The notes: generated by a model not told the origin, from the letters alone. 64,000 bases of DNA from Clostridiales bacterium (GCA_016278505.1 JADQBQ010000015.1:35936-99935), one strand, 5' to 3'. Numbered from the stretch's first letter, positions 41,548 through 51,228 are shown. Numbers and translations are program-made.

Positions 41548-42369
41548 TTAATTTACCGCTTCTTCCAATTGATAGTCATTGGAACCTTTTTGCTTAGAAG
41601 GGAGTCTTTTCACTTTTTCGGAACTTTGTTGCAATGCCTGGTTAGGATTAAGCACCCGGGCTAAAAACTCGCGCGTTCTTTCTTCCCTGGGGTTTTCGAA
41701 AATCTGTTCAGGCTTGTCGGCCTCGACAATTTTACCGTCATCCATGTAAATAACCTTTTCTGCCACTTCCCTGGCAAAAGCCATCTCGTGGGTAACTACG
41801 ATCATGGTCATCCCTTCACTGGCCAGCTGCTTCATTACCTCTAACACTTCACCTACAAGTTCCGGGTCCAGGGCCGAAGTGGGCTCATCAAAGAGCATTA
41901 TCTTCGGTTTCATGGCCAGAGCCCTGGCAATAGCGACCCGCTGTTTCTGACCCCCGGAAAGTTGACTGGGATAAGTATATGCTTTGTCCCCAAGACCAAC
42001 CTTTTCCAATAGGGATAACCCTTCTTTTTGTGCTTCCTCCTTGCGGATACCTTTAACCATTATTGGAGCCTCAATAACGTTGCCCAGAACGGTCTTATGG
42101 GGAAACAGGTTGAATAGCTGGAAAACCATACCCACTTCCGCCCGTATATCATTAAGATCATGATTCTTTCTATCTATTTTCTCTCCGTCTATCAGGATTT
42201 CCCCGTCCTGAGCCCTTTCCAGGAAATTAATACACCGTAATAGGGTGCTTTTACCGGAACCACTGGCACCGATCAAACAAACAACTGCACTTCTGTTTAT
42301 CTCCAGGTCTATTCCTTTTAACACGTGTAAGGAACCAAAATATTTTTGTAGGCCCTTAATTTTAATCAC
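41548..42369 (-). CDS. Polar amino-acid ABC transporter ATPase (GlnQ type)
   Basis: 273 residues. Walker [11 protein letters not shown]-loop [10 protein letters not shown], signature [15 protein letters not shown], Walker [15 protein letters not shown]. The length over 245 is due to a charged C-terminal tail ending [10 protein letters not shown], of unknown use. Last gene of a binding protein-permease-ATPase operon controlled by a c-di-AMP riboswitch. Confidence 0.95.
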   Translation of the reverse strand: MIKIKGLQKYFGSLHVLKGIDLEINRSAVVCLIGASGSGKSTLLRCINFLERAQDGEILIDGEKIDRKNHDLNDIRAEVGMVFQLFNLFPHKTVLGNVIEAPIMVKGIRKEEAQKEGLSLLEKVGLGDKAYTYPSQLSGGQKQRVAIARALAMKPKIMLFDEPTSALDPELVGEVLEVMKQLASEGMTMIVVTHEMAFAREVAEKVIYMDDGKIVEADKPEQIFENPREERTREFLARVLNPNQALQQSSEKVKRLPSKQKGSNDYQLEEAVN

Positions 42370-42383
42370 TACACAAAACCCTC

Positions 42384-43064
42384 CTAGACAGAACCATCAT
42401 TGGCTTCATCAACGTTTAGCTTCTTTTCTAATTTAGAAACTAAGAAGCTAAACATAATCACCATGACCAAATAATAAAGGCCGGCAATTGCATACATTTC
42501 TAAATCAGCCAAAGTTGCAGCCGCCCGGCGCATAGAAATAGCAAACAGCTCCGGTGCCGTTACAAAGGCCGCCAATGATGAATCTTTTAGCCCGATAATA
42601 AACTGGTTACCTAGTGGCGGAACGACCCGTTTAAACGCCTGGGGCAATATTATCCGGCGCATGGCCAAGGGATAAGGCATCCCCAGAGACCGGGCGGCTT
42701 CCATCTGGCCTTTGTCAATAGACTGTATACCACCACGGAATATTTCAGCTATATAAGCGCCGTTGTGTATGGCCAGTGCAATGGCCGGGGACCAAAAGGG
42801 ACCAAAATCATAGACACGGGCCAGGCCGAAGTAAATAGCAAAAATTTGCACAATCAGCGGAGTTCCCCGGATAACTGTTATATACAGATTGGCAATGCCG
42901 CTTAAAATTCGCTTATTGGATATCTTGAGCAGCGCGAAGAATAGCCCAATCACGACACCCAAGATAAGGGCAGCAAATGTTAACTTGATAGTTAACCAAG
43001 CTGCTGCGGCAAAGATGGGCGCATCTTTGACTAAATAGTGCAGTAATTCCTGCAAGAATTCCAT
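42384..43064 (-). CDS. Polar amino-acid ABC transporter permease (HisM/GlnP type)
   Basis: 226 residues, about five membrane helices. [21 protein letters not shown] and the EAA loop [26 protein letters not shown] are diagnostic of the HEQRO amino-acid permeases. Between the binding protein and ATPase genes. Confidence 0.95.
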   Translation of the reverse strand: MEFLQELLHYLVKDAPIFAAAAWLTIKLTFAALILGVVIGLFFALLKISNKRILSGIANLYITVIRGTPLIVQIFAIYFGLARVYDFGPFWSPAIALAIHNGAYIAEIFRGGIQSIDKGQMEAARSLGMPYPLAMRRIILPQAFKRVVPPLGNQFIIGLKDSSLAAFVTAPELFAISMRRAAATLADLEMYAIAGLYYLVMVIMFSFLVSKLEKKLNVDEANDGSV

Positions 43065-43117
43065 TTCTGTCGTCTAAACCCCCAATATTTGTGCACGCAG
43101 CATTTTTTAGTAAAGCA

Positions 43118-43912
43118 TCAGTCCCCGCTAATGTCCATACCTACATACTTATTGGAAATGGTTTCATAAGTGCCGTCGGCTTTAATATCCTTCAAAGCCT
43201 GGTTTATCTTGGTGACCAGCTCATCATTACCTTTTTTAACTGCAATACCAATATTTTCCGACATTAAAAGGTCACCCACCGCCTTAATGTCCCAGCCACC
43301 TTTTTTAGCGTTAGCCATACCCACGTTCTGGTCAGTAATAACAGCATCGATGCGCTCTAAATCAAGGTCATGTAAAGCCGTTACATCGCTGTCATAGTAT
43401 TTTAGGTTATCGGTATATTCTTTAGCCAGATCTTCATAAACGCTTTGCATCAGTACACCTACCGGCGTCTCCTTGGTTAAATCACCCGCGCCGGCAATGT
43501 CTGAGTTATTGCGTACAAACAGTTTAGGACCGGAAACATAATACGGATCAGAGAAATTTACTTTTTCCTTGCGCTCATCAGTGATAGTCATGCTGCCGAT
43601 AATAGCATCATACTTATCAGCCTGCAGACCGGATATAAGTGACTGCCACGGAGCGGTAACCGGATCGGGCTCCATACCCATGGCCTCCGCCAGAGCTGTA
43701 CCAATCTCTACGTCAAAACCAACCAGCTCATTTGTATCTTCATCATAATAACTAAAAGGGTAATATGCACCTGAACTGGCAAAAGATAATGTCTCCTTTG
43801 CGTCGTTACCTGATTCCTGGCCCTCGGGAGTATCTTGACCGCCGCACCCTGCAGCAAGCAGAGCCAGACCTAAAATACACACCATCAATAACAAACCATA
43901 TTTCTTCCTCAA
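43118..43912 (-). CDS. Polar amino-acid ABC transporter substrate-binding lipoprotein
   Basis: 264 residues, SBP family 3. Lipobox LLAAGC near residue 23, then FSYYDEDTNELVGFDVEIG and DKYDAIIGSMTITDERKEKVNFSDPYY. Ligand class is polar or charged amino acids; the exact one is not readable. First gene after the c-di-AMP riboswitch, so uptake is probably tied to osmotic or second-messenger state. Confidence 0.94.
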   Translation of the reverse strand: MRKKYGLLLMVCILGLALLAAGCGGQDTPEGQESGNDAKETLSFASSGAYYPFSYYDEDTNELVGFDVEIGTALAEAMGMEPDPVTAPWQSLISGLQADKYDAIIGSMTITDERKEKVNFSDPYYVSGPKLFVRNNSDIAGAGDLTKETPVGVLMQSVYEDLAKEYTDNLKYYDSDVTALHDLDLERIDAVITDQNVGMANAKKGGWDIKAVGDLLMSENIGIAVKKGNDELVTKINQALKDIKADGTYETISNKYVGMDISGD

Positions 43913-43990
43913 AAAAATTCGCCTCCATTCAATTTGCTAACTTCAGTGACTGCATACCCCCAACGCATAGAAAGCCCATAAAGAGAAATA

Positions 43991-44012
43991 CCCCGGGAAT
44001 CAATTCCCAGGG
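43991..44012 (-). terminator. Expression-platform terminator of the c-di-AMP riboswitch
   Basis: CCCTGGGAAT / ATTCCCGGGG hairpin followed by TATTTCTCTTTAT on the minus strand, between the aptamer and the binding-protein start. Confidence 0.7.
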
Positions 44013-44078
44013 CTAAAGTCGCAGAAGAAGGATTAAAAACGGGCACAACTACCCGCTACACAATTATCCCCTCTTTCT

Positions 44079-44206
44079 ACGCTTACGAGGTTAGCTGACG
44101 GATTCGGGTCGAAAGATGACCCTACCCCGAACTTAAAGATTCGGTGATTCACCCCAGGAATTGTGGTTCCCCCGTTCTTAAATTAAAAGACTCAGCGTTA
44201 CGAGGC
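44079..44206 (-). ncRNA. ydaO/yuaA-type c-di-AMP riboswitch
   Basis: The minus strand carries the conserved core of this riboswitch class in order: ACGGGGGAACCA, GGGGTGAATC, GGGTAGGGTC, CCGAATCCGTCAGCTAACC, TCGTAAGCG. These blocks match the Bacillus subtilis ydaO aptamer closely. The class turns genes off when c-di-AMP is bound; potassium, osmolyte, amino-acid transport and cell-wall genes are common targets. It precedes the binding protein-permease-ATPase operon by about 170 bp and is followed by a terminator hairpin. Confidence 0.93.
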
Positions 44207-44378
44207 ACTACTATGGATTTTAATGTATTATACTCCGTTGAAGCTAAACAGCGCAAACAACTTGGAACCTGTATATGATGTGTTGGCACTAATCCAGTAC
44301 CATATATATACCCACTTCCCCTGTGTGCACAAAATAACTCCTTTATACTCTTTTAATTAGGTTACTCCTGTTAAGAAC

Positions 44379-45335
44379 TTACTCAATTTGAGAAATTTCC
44401 GCTGCTTCTCTTCCCACCGGTTTGTCATGCCGCCGGGTAAAATGGTTTGTACCCCACACCCCTAAAAGAATCAGTAACCCCCCGCCAACCTGCCAACTTC
44501 CCAACTGCTCATTAAGAAACAGAATACCGGCTAATACCGAAACCACAGGTATTAAATTTAGAAATACGGCGGCACGGGAAGCAGACAGGTACGACAAAGT
44601 ATAGTTAAGCAGGAAAAAGGCTATTACCGAAGATAAAATTCCTAAATACAGAATCCCCGTTACCACCGGCAGGTTATGCCATACATTAATATAATTTCCA
44701 AGCTGTCCGGTCCAATAACTTTGTACTAAACCAACAATATTAAAGATAACAGCCCCCAGCCACATCATGACGAAAGTAATATCCAGCGGTGCGTGGACAG
44801 CTGAAGCACGGCGCGAAAAGATACTGTAAAAGGCAGCGGCCAAAACGGCGCCAAAGAGTAGAAAGACTCCCAGCAGATGACGGGATTCACCCTCCAGACC
44901 GGCGGCTGGATTACCCAGCGCCATCAGCATTACTCCCAGAACTGCTGCATTAATGAACAGCCCCTGCCACAGGGTTATTTTTTCTTTCAGGATAAACACG
45001 GAAAGTATCGCGGTAGCGACAGGTACAAGGGCGATTATTACCCCTGATTCCGAAGCGGAAGTATATTTTACACCATAAGTTTCGCAAATGAAGTATAACA
45101 CCGGCTGCCAAAAGGCTATTTTCAAAAGCCCGCCCAAGTGCCGCGGTCGGATGTTTAGTTTTATAACCTTCAATACTACTAAAGCAGTTAGACTAATTGC
45201 AGCCAGTGCAAATCGGAGCCCTATAAGCTGAAAAGGGCTCAAATAGAATAACGCCGCTTTGGTAAAAAGAAAAGAAAAACCAAAAATAACGGCCACCGAT
45301 AAGGCAGCCAACGTAGGATATGCATCTTTGAACAT
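44379..45335 (-). CDS. EamA/DMT family transporter
   Basis: 318 residues with ten hydrophobic helices arranged as two EamA repeats (second repeat from about 160; VVSVLAGILFLNEQL is the usual end of a repeat). The family exports amino acids or metabolites; the substrate is unknown. A single gene with the riboswitch operon downstream and the DUF1540 gene divergent. Confidence 0.9.
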   Translation of the reverse strand: MFKDAYPTLAALSVAVIFGFSFLFTKAALFYLSPFQLIGLRFALAAISLTALVVLKVIKLNIRPRHLGGLLKIAFWQPVLYFICETYGVKYTSASESGVIIALVPVATAILSVFILKEKITLWQGLFINAAVLGVMLMALGNPAAGLEGESRHLLGVFLLFGAVLAAAFYSIFSRRASAVHAPLDITFVMMWLGAVIFNIVGLVQSYWTGQLGNYINVWHNLPVVTGILYLGILSSVIAFFLLNYTLSYLSASRAAVFLNLIPVVSVLAGILFLNEQLGSWQVGGGLLILLGVWGTNHFTRRHDKPVGREAAEISQIE

Positions 45336-45511
45336 AGATTTAATTATCCTTTTTTAACTATAGTATTTGTTTCTTCCCTTAACTTAAGTTCGCGCTGGAA
45401 AAGCTTTTTCCTATTTACCTTGCCTAAAATTTAATCGAGGAATAATTTCTTACTTTTGGTGAAAAATATGTGTGGAAAAGCTAAATAAAATCAAAGGAGG
45501 GAGATTAAAAA

Positions 45512-45760
45512 ATGGCCCAACATATTCATTGTATTGTGAGCGACTGTCATTATTATGCTCAGGGCAACTTATGCAAAGCAAATGAAATTCTGGTGGCCAC
45601 GGATGCCTTTGGAGAAAAACAGCCTGACCAGATTGATGCCACCATGTCCAGTCAGTATACTGCCGAACAGGCCGGCACCTGTATGGCTACCTGCTGCAAA
45701 TCGTACGTGCCCAAAGGTTCTAACATGACAACCCAAGACGGCGTTAAAAAGATGTCCTAG
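45512..45760 (+). CDS. DUF1540 domain protein
   Basis: 82 residues. IHCIVSDCHYYAQGNLCKANEI contains the Cys spacing of DUF1540 (C-x5-C...C), and a second Cys group occurs in GTCMATCC. Such small Cys-rich proteins are common in clostridia and probably bind a metal; function unknown. A strong site AAAGGAGGGAGAT precedes the ATG. Confidence 0.85.
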   Translation: MAQHIHCIVSDCHYYAQGNLCKANEILVATDAFGEKQPDQIDATMSSQYTAEQAGTCMATCCKSYVPKGSNMTTQDGVKKMS

Positions 45761-45769
45761 AAAACCTGA

Positions 45770-45790
45770 GCCCGGCTTATTTAGCCGGGC
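45770..45790. terminator. Bidirectional terminator between the DUF1540 and LysR genes
   Basis: GCCCGGCT-TATTT-AGCCGGGC hairpin at the point where the two convergent genes meet; it overlaps the LysR stop. Confidence 0.8.
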
Positions 45791-46682
45791 TGTTATTTAA
45801 CGACTTTCTTAAAAAATTAACAAAGGCAAGCACCGATGGGTAATAGTGCTGAACCTTCGTAGAAACAATGAAAGTATTTATGGGAAGTGTTATTGAAATA
45901 TTCAATGCCTTAAGTTTGCAAACTGACAGTTCTAAAACTATAGCTGTTCTCGGAATAAAGGCGACTCCCATTCCTGTCATGATCATACGTTTAATTGTTT
46001 CGGTATCACTAATTTCCATTGTCTTCTTAAATTTAAGATCCTGGTCATTCAAAAAATTCTCCGTTAAAGCACGTACTGCAGAGCCCCTTTCCCTCCAGAA
46101 CAGAGTTTCTCCCATAAGGTCTTTTAAGCAGACCTTTTTTTTATCTGCAAGGGGATATTCCGGGGATATTACCATTACCAGTTCATCGTAAAAATATGGT
46201 TCAACATGAAGGGCAGTATTTTTAATGGAGCCACTTACCAAACCGATATCTACTTCCCCATCCAATACAAGTTGCTCAATGGCTGTGCTGTTCCCAAGGT
46301 GTATTATAGTATCTATCTTAGGATGTTTTTCATAAAACTCCTGCATAATAGGTGGGAGCAGGTAGCAGCTAATATTGGTGCTGGTCCCAATGATAAGCCG
46401 GCCGCGCTCCAAATCTTTAAATTGCTCCATGACCCGCTCTGCCTCAACTGCAAGATCAAATATTCTATCGGCATATTCAAAGAGACTGCGCCCGGCATCG
46501 GTAAGCGTAATTTGTCTCCCACGACGGACAAAAAGTTTTAAATCCAAGCTTTTTTCCAGGCCCGATACCTGTCGTGAAACAGCAGGCTGGCTTAAAGCTA
46601 ATTCTTCCCCCGCCTTCGAATAATTAAGGAGCCTGGCAACACTATAAAAAACTCTTAGTTGATATAAGTTTAATTCGGACAT
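45777..46682 (-). CDS. LysR family regulator next to selD
   Basis: 301 residues. N-terminal winged HTH (LRVFYSVARLLNYSKAGEELALSQPAVSRQV), then a periplasmic-binding-type effector domain of the CysB/CysL kind (LIIGTSTNISCYLLPPIM). It is divergent from selD and shares with it a 120-bp region with a LysR-type palindrome. The genome context suggests control of the selenium block; the inducer is unknown. Confidence 0.9.
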   Translation of the reverse strand: MSELNLYQLRVFYSVARLLNYSKAGEELALSQPAVSRQVSGLEKSLDLKLFVRRGRQITLTDAGRSLFEYADRIFDLAVEAERVMEQFKDLERGRLIIGTSTNISCYLLPPIMQEFYEKHPKIDTIIHLGNSTAIEQLVLDGEVDIGLVSGSIKNTALHVEPYFYDELVMVISPEYPLADKKKVCLKDLMGETLFWRERGSAVRALTENFLNDQDLKFKKTMEISDTETIKRMIMTGMGVAFIPRTAIVLELSVCKLKALNISITLPINTFIVSTKVQHYYPSVLAFVNFLRKSLNNSPAK

Positions 46683-46714
46683 GCCCCCACCTCATCGCAA
46701 ACTTGTTATTACTT

Positions 46715-46746
46715 AAATGCATAATAACTATGTCAATTATGCATTT
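46715..46746. promoter_or_regulatory. LysR-box palindrome between lysR and selD
   Basis: Perfect 11-bp arms AAATGCATAAT / ATTATGCATTT around ten bases; contains the T-N11-A pattern of LysR sites. A TATAAT at 46751-46756 directly downstream would be the selD -10 box, so the site overlaps its -35 region. Confidence 0.65.
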
Positions 46747-46802
46747 GTATTATAATACCCATCGTGCTATTCTGTAAATAATTCAAAACCCGAAAGGAAG
46801 AA

Positions 46803-47846
46803 ATGTTGATTATGAATATTAGCCTTACATCGTATTCTCCCGGTTCCGGCTGAGCCTGTAAAATAGGTCCGGCGGACCTGGAGCAAATGTTGCGCTGCCT
46901 GCCTTCCATAAAAGACCCTGCAGTTTTAACAGGGCGGGAAGAAAATGCAGCCATTTACAAACTAAATGAAGAACAGGCCATTATTCAAACTGTAGATTAT
47001 ATCACACCGGTAGTAGATGACCCTTATCAATTCGGGATGATTGCGGCGGCAAACGCTTTGAGTGATGTTTACGCCATGGGTGGGAAACCGGTAATTGCCC
47101 TCAACCTGGTAGGGTTCCCCAACCAGAGTATCCCACTAACTATCATGGAAGAAATCATGCAGGGCGGGGCGGAAAAAGCTGCCGAGGCTGGTGTCACTGT
47201 AGTAGGTGGACACTCAGTCACCGATCATGCTCCCAAATACGGCCTGGTGGTAACCGGTTTCGTAGACCCGCACAAAATGGTTACCAAGCGCGGAGCCAAG
47301 CCCGGTGATGCCCTGATCCTTACCAAGCCGCTGGGCATCGGCGCCATTACCACCGGCATTGACCACAAGTTGGTAAATGCTGCACTAATAGAACAGGTTA
47401 CGAAAATTATGGTTACCTTAAATAAGAGGGCGGCTGAAATAATGCAGGAGGTGGGGATAAACGCCTGCACTGATGTAACAGGATTCGGTTTGCTGGGACA
47501 TTTACGGGAAATCCTTAACTCCAGTGGAGTTGGAGCGCGAATAACCGCTTCCCAAATACCGGTTATTCCGGAAACCGAAAAATTAATACAGGCCGGGGCA
47601 GTGGCAGGAGGCACCCACAATAATTACCGGTACCTGCGGGATCAGGTAAACTGGGATTCAAACTTATCCAAGGAAATGCGACTTATTCTGTGTGATCCCC
47701 AAACTTCAGGCGGCCTTTTAATGGCGGTACCTCCGGAAAACAAAAAAACTTTAATTAACGCCATGGAAAAGGAAAAAGATATTTTGACAGTTTCTGAAAT
47801 AGGGCAAATCATTGAGATTTCGGGCGAGATAAAAGTTATGGCGTGA
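46803..47846 (+). CDS. selD: Selenide, water dikinase SelD, itself a selenoprotein (UGA-coded Sec17)
   Basis: 347 residues when the TGA at 46851 is read as selenocysteine. Upstream, MNISLTSYSPGSG leads to the TGA, and ACKIGPADLEQ follows in frame, matching the SelD active site (G-[C/U]-x-C-K). Reading only from the ATG at 46887 would remove the catalytic residue. Downstream blocks are standard: QTVDYITPVVDDPYQFG, GGHSVTDHAPKYGL, DVTGFGLLGHL. SelD makes selenophosphate from selenide and ATP, needed for Sec-tRNA. A hairpin 11 bases after the TGA can serve as the SECIS. GGAAG precedes the ATG. Confidence 0.95.
46865..46879 (+). promoter_or_regulatory. Bacterial SECIS candidate in selD
   Basis: AGGTCC-GGC-GGACCT: six perfect pairs with a G in the loop, 11 bases after the UGA, where bacterial SECIS elements sit. 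Confidence 0.7.
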
Positions 47847-47911
47847 ATAGTTCAAGAAGCAATCAAATGACGAGAATCACTAACTAACTGTCTAATCGGG
47901 AGTGAAACTAC

Positions 47912-49303
47912 TTGCATTCTGCTACATCCAAAAAAGTCACCGCTATAAAAAAAGACCGCCCGGAAATTTTTTTAGAATTGACCCGCAGTCTATGTCCCGC
48001 GTGCCGAAAAATAATAGATGCTGATGTACTGGTTAGGGACAACAAAGTTTTTATGCATAAATATTGCCCGGAGCACGGCTGGTTTGATGCCCTGGTATCC
48101 AACGACTTTGAGCATTACCGGGCCGGTCTGCAATTTAATAAGCCGGGTACTATCCCGCTCACCTTTAATTCCGAAGTTAAAAAAGGTTGCCCTCAAGACT
48201 GCGGCCTGTGCCCGGAACACAAACAGCATACCTGCCTGGGCATTCTCGAAATCACCGACGCCTGCAACCTGCGATGCCCTAACTGTTTTGCGGGTGCCGG
48301 GGGAAACAGTTTCCTAAGTGTTGACCAAGTGAAAAATATGCTTGAACTGCTTATGACCAGCGAAGGAAATCCTGAGGTAATTCAACTGAGTGGCGGAGAA
48401 CCCACACTGCACCCCGAACTGTTTAGCATTATTGCCTTAGCTCAACAGATGGGGATAAAGGTGGTCCAACTTAATACCAACGGTATCCGCATTGCACAAG
48501 ATGATGCTTTCCTGGAGCAACTCACCCGGCTTAAACCTTCTATTTACCTTCAATTTGACGGGTTTACTTCTGATGTTTACCTGCAGCTCAGGGGGCAGGA
48601 TTTGCTGGAGACCAAGCTAAGAGCTATTGACCGGCTGGCCGAACAGGGTTTTAACATTGTACTGGCCGCTACGGTTATCCAAGGACTCAATGACAGCCAG
48701 TTAGGACAAATAGCGGAATTTGCCGTAAAACACAAGTCTATTCGTGGTGTAATGTTTCAGCCTGTTACTTATACCGGAAGGCATCAGGACTTTGACCCCA
48801 TGCATCGAACCACCCTGCCGGATGTGCTGTCGGCGCTGGATGCACAGACAGCAGGACTTTTAACCAAAAAAGATTTCATACCTGTTCCATGCCCTTACCC
48901 CACGTGTTCCGCCATTACCTATGTTTACAATGACGGTAACGAGATTACTACCCTGCCCCGTCTGGTAAACGTTGAGGATTATTTAGATTATTTTAAGAAC
49001 CGGTTCATCACTGACCTTTCTCCCCTCACCCAGGGAGCGTTGGAGGGGCTGTGGTCAGCCTGTGCCACACCCGGTTCCGATGATGTGAACAATAATTTTG
49101 CCGGCTGTTGCGGTTTTTCAACGGAAAGCATCAAAGAGCTGGAAGAGGAAATAACCATGGTGGGTGTTCACGCTTTCATGGATCCCTATAATTTTGATCT
49201 CAAGCGGGCCAAGAAATGCTGTATCCACCAGGTTCTCCCTGAAGGAAAACTGGTTCCGTTCTGCGTTTACAATAACCTGAAGCGGGGTTGTCAGCATGGA
49301 TAA
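47912..49303 (+). CDS. Radical SAM protein (MJ0619-like), first gene of a selenoprotein operon
   Basis: 463 residues. N-terminal Cys groups (Cys28/31, Cys52, Cys93/97/100) precede the radical SAM motif Cys118-x3-Cys122-x2-Cys125 (DACNLRCPNC), then VIQLSGGEPTLHPE. C-terminal Cys (GCCGF, KCCIH, FCVYNN) may hold further clusters. Relatives include MJ0619-type radical methylases and tetraether synthases, so radical alkyl or methyl transfer is possible; the substrate is unknown. TTG start at 47912 with GGGAGTG upstream. It overlaps the methyltransferase gene by 8 bp, so the two are translationally coupled. Confidence 0.85.
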   Translation: MHSATSKKVTAIKKDRPEIFLELTRSLCPACRKIIDADVLVRDNKVFMHKYCPEHGWFDALVSNDFEHYRAGLQFNKPGTIPLTFNSEVKKGCPQDCGLCPEHKQHTCLGILEITDACNLRCPNCFAGAGGNSFLSVDQVKNMLELLMTSEGNPEVIQLSGGEPTLHPELFSIIALAQQMGIKVVQLNTNGIRIAQDDAFLEQLTRLKPSIYLQFDGFTSDVYLQLRGQDLLETKLRAIDRLAEQGFNIVLAATVIQGLNDSQLGQIAEFAVKHKSIRGVMFQPVTYTGRHQDFDPMHRTTLPDVLSALDAQTAGLLTKKDFIPVPCPYPTCSAITYVYNDGNEITTLPRLVNVEDYLDYFKNRFITDLSPLTQGALEGLWSACATPGSDDVNNNFAGCCGFSTESIKELEEEITMVGVHAFMDPYNFDLKRAKKCCIHQVLPEGKLVPFCVYNNLKRGCQHG

Positions 49304-50078
49304 CACCAAGTGTTCCTGTGTTAACTTTTATGAAAATGATATGACCCAATTCCTGCTGGGTGATGTTTTCCACCCCGGCGGGCTGGAACTTACCGCCAGA
49401 ATGGCCCGGGAATTAGGTCTAAACGAAAAGGATTTGGTTCTGGACGTTGCCTGCGGCCAAGGTACCACGGTAAATTACCTGGTGCAAAACTTTGGGTGCC
49501 GGGCCCTGGGTATTGACCTGAGCGAAGCAAACCTTTCCACAGCTCGCTCAAAGGCAGCCGATCAAGAGACGAAGGATAGATTAACCTTTCGCGCAGGGGA
49601 TGCAGAACAACTCCCGGTAGAAGACAAGACCTGCAGCGTTGTAATTTCCGAATGTGCTTTTTGTACATTTTCTGATAAAAATACTGCCGCATCCGAAATG
49701 TTCAGAGTTTTAAGGCCCGGAGGGAGACTAGGTCTTTCCGACATGACCGTAGACCAGGCCAGGCTTCCTTTAGAAATGCAAACTCTTCTTTTTCATGCCG
49801 CATGTGTGGCAGACGCACGTACAGCCGGAGAGTACAGAGAAATACTGGCCCGGTCCGGATTCAAAGGGCTTAAAGAAATAGATTGCAGTGAAACATTGTT
49901 AGAGCTGACCGGTAACATTCGCAAGCGCCTTTTGATGGCTGAGCTGGCGGTGAAGCTAAAGAAAATGGACCTGGGTGAAGTTGATTTTGAGCAGGGCAAA
50001 AAGTGGTTAAACATGGCGGAAGAGTTAATCCGCACGCAAGTGATCGGATATGTAATGCTAACAGGTTTTAAAGACTAA
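49296..50078 (+). CDS. SAM-dependent methyltransferase, ArsM-like
   Basis: 260 residues, class I fold. VLDVACGQGTTVNYL near 48-62 is motif I, GIDLSEANLSTA motif II, and the rest includes FRAGDAEQLPVEDKTCSVVISECAFCTF. The Cys-bearing start (KCSCVNFYEND...LLGDVFHPGGLELT) recalls arsenite methyltransferases and relatives that methylate soft elements. The Cys in SECAFC may bind such a substrate. The partner genes (radical SAM, ferredoxin membrane protein, selenoprotein) suggest work on a metal, metalloid or selenium compound; this is inference. Confidence 0.82.
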   Translation: MDNTKCSCVNFYENDMTQFLLGDVFHPGGLELTARMARELGLNEKDLVLDVACGQGTTVNYLVQNFGCRALGIDLSEANLSTARSKAADQETKDRLTFRAGDAEQLPVEDKTCSVVISECAFCTFSDKNTAASEMFRVLRPGGRLGLSDMTVDQARLPLEMQTLLFHAACVADARTAGEYREILARSGFKGLKEIDCSETLLELTGNIRKRLLMAELAVKLKKMDLGEVDFEQGKKWLNMAEELIRTQVIGYVMLTGFKD

Positions 50079-50121
50079 ATAGTTAGTTGTTTTAGGATAA
50101 CCGTAAAGGGGTAGGTTTGGA

Positions 50122-51228
50122 ATGGGCAATAAAAAGATTAACTGGGCCAAGTTATTCAGCATTCTGGGTCTTATATGGCTGGCATCAAGTTTCATTCACC
50201 CGCTTCATGTTTCCTTAGGCGGGAAAATGGTACAAATAAACGCTTATCCCGAAATATATCTCATTCCCCTATTTGGTATTTGGCGACTGCGTACCGAAAA
50301 GCAGCCTTACCAGAGAACCAGGATAAAGTGGATGATGGGGCTATTTTTCCTGTACTGGGTGCTGCTGTTTAACCTTTATCCCCAAGTTCCCTTTGTGGAC
50401 GGTACAACCCATACCACATACCTGGCTGTACACATGGTAGGCTCCCTTCCCTTTTTCCTTATGCTCATTGCGGTTGCATTCATGGGCAAAAGGGCGGACT
50501 GCGGCTGGAACTGCCCATGCGTATTTGACAGGGAAACCATTGGCTTTGCCTTTCGTGATGCTACCCTTAAAGGTGACTTTTGGTGGCGCTTCCGCCATAT
50601 TAAATGGATTGGCATGATTATCGTGTGGGGTTACTTTATTTACATGCTGTTAGACCCGGCCCATGCTTACCAGCGTTTCGGGGAAACTATGTACGAGACA
50701 ATATTATGGGCATATTACCTTAGCTTTTTAATCATTCCATTTACCGGGCACAGGAGCTTTTGCCGCTGGGGCTGCCCGTGGGCAGCTACATGGGGTGTTT
50801 TAAATCTGGCCGGCTTTTATAAAATAAAGGCCGATGCAGAAAAATGTATAGATTGCGGCCTTTGCGAACGCGAGTGTGACATGGGAGTACCCATTCGGAA
50901 TTTAATCAGTGAAAAAGGGATGATACGTTCCACCGAATGCATGGGCTGTGGACGCTGCGTCCAGGTCTGCCCAAAGGAGGTGTTAACTTTCCACGATTAT
51001 AAAGATGTATTTAAGAGTCGTAATTTGAGTCCCCTGGAGCGGAATATCCGCCTGGCCGGTGGTTTGACGGTGGCCGGACTGATAGTGCTGGAACCCGGTT
51101 CACCTTGGGGCTACCTGGGATTAGCCTTCTTTTTCACCGGTCTATTCGGATTCTGTCCCACCTATGCAGTGATCGGCACCGTGGTTAAAAAAGTAAAGCC
51201 ACCAGCGGGCCGTTCCAAGGACCAATAG
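50122..51228 (+). CDS. NapH/CcoG-like membrane 4Fe-4S protein with C-terminal DUF2892-like domain
   Basis: 368 residues. About five membrane helices with GWNCPCVFD and FCRWGCPWAATW (the C-x3-CP loops of NapH/CcoG-like proteins). Two ferredoxin sites follow at about 245-295: CIDCGLCERECDMGVP and CMGCGRCVQVCPKEV. The C-terminus (LSPLERNIRLAGG...TGLFGFCPTYAVIG) resembles the two-helix DUF2892 domain; this fusion is unusual. It would carry electrons between membrane quinol and cytosolic partners, perhaps the selenoprotein encoded next. Confidence 0.85.
   Translation: MGNKKINWAKLFSILGLIWLASSFIHPLHVSLGGKMVQINAYPEIYLIPLFGIWRLRTEKQPYQRTRIKWMMGLFFLYWVLLFNLYPQVPFVDGTTHTTYLAVHMVGSLPFFLMLIAVAFMGKRADCGWNCPCVFDRETIGFAFRDATLKGDFWWRFRHIKWIGMIIVWGYFIYMLLDPAHAYQRFGETMYETILWAYYLSFLIIPFTGHRSFCRWGCPWAATWGVLNLAGFYKIKADAEKCIDCGLCERECDMGVPIRNLISEKGMIRSTECMGCGRCVQVCPKEVLTFHDYKDVFKSRNLSPLERNIRLAGGLTVAGLIVLEPGSPWGYLGLAFFFTGLFGFCPTYAVIGTVVKKVKPPAGRSKDQ

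Noticed and set aside
46887-47846. SelD starting at the ATG 46887
   Set aside because: It removes the catalytic Sec/Cys and conserved N-terminus; the frame is continuous with an upstream start through a UGA.
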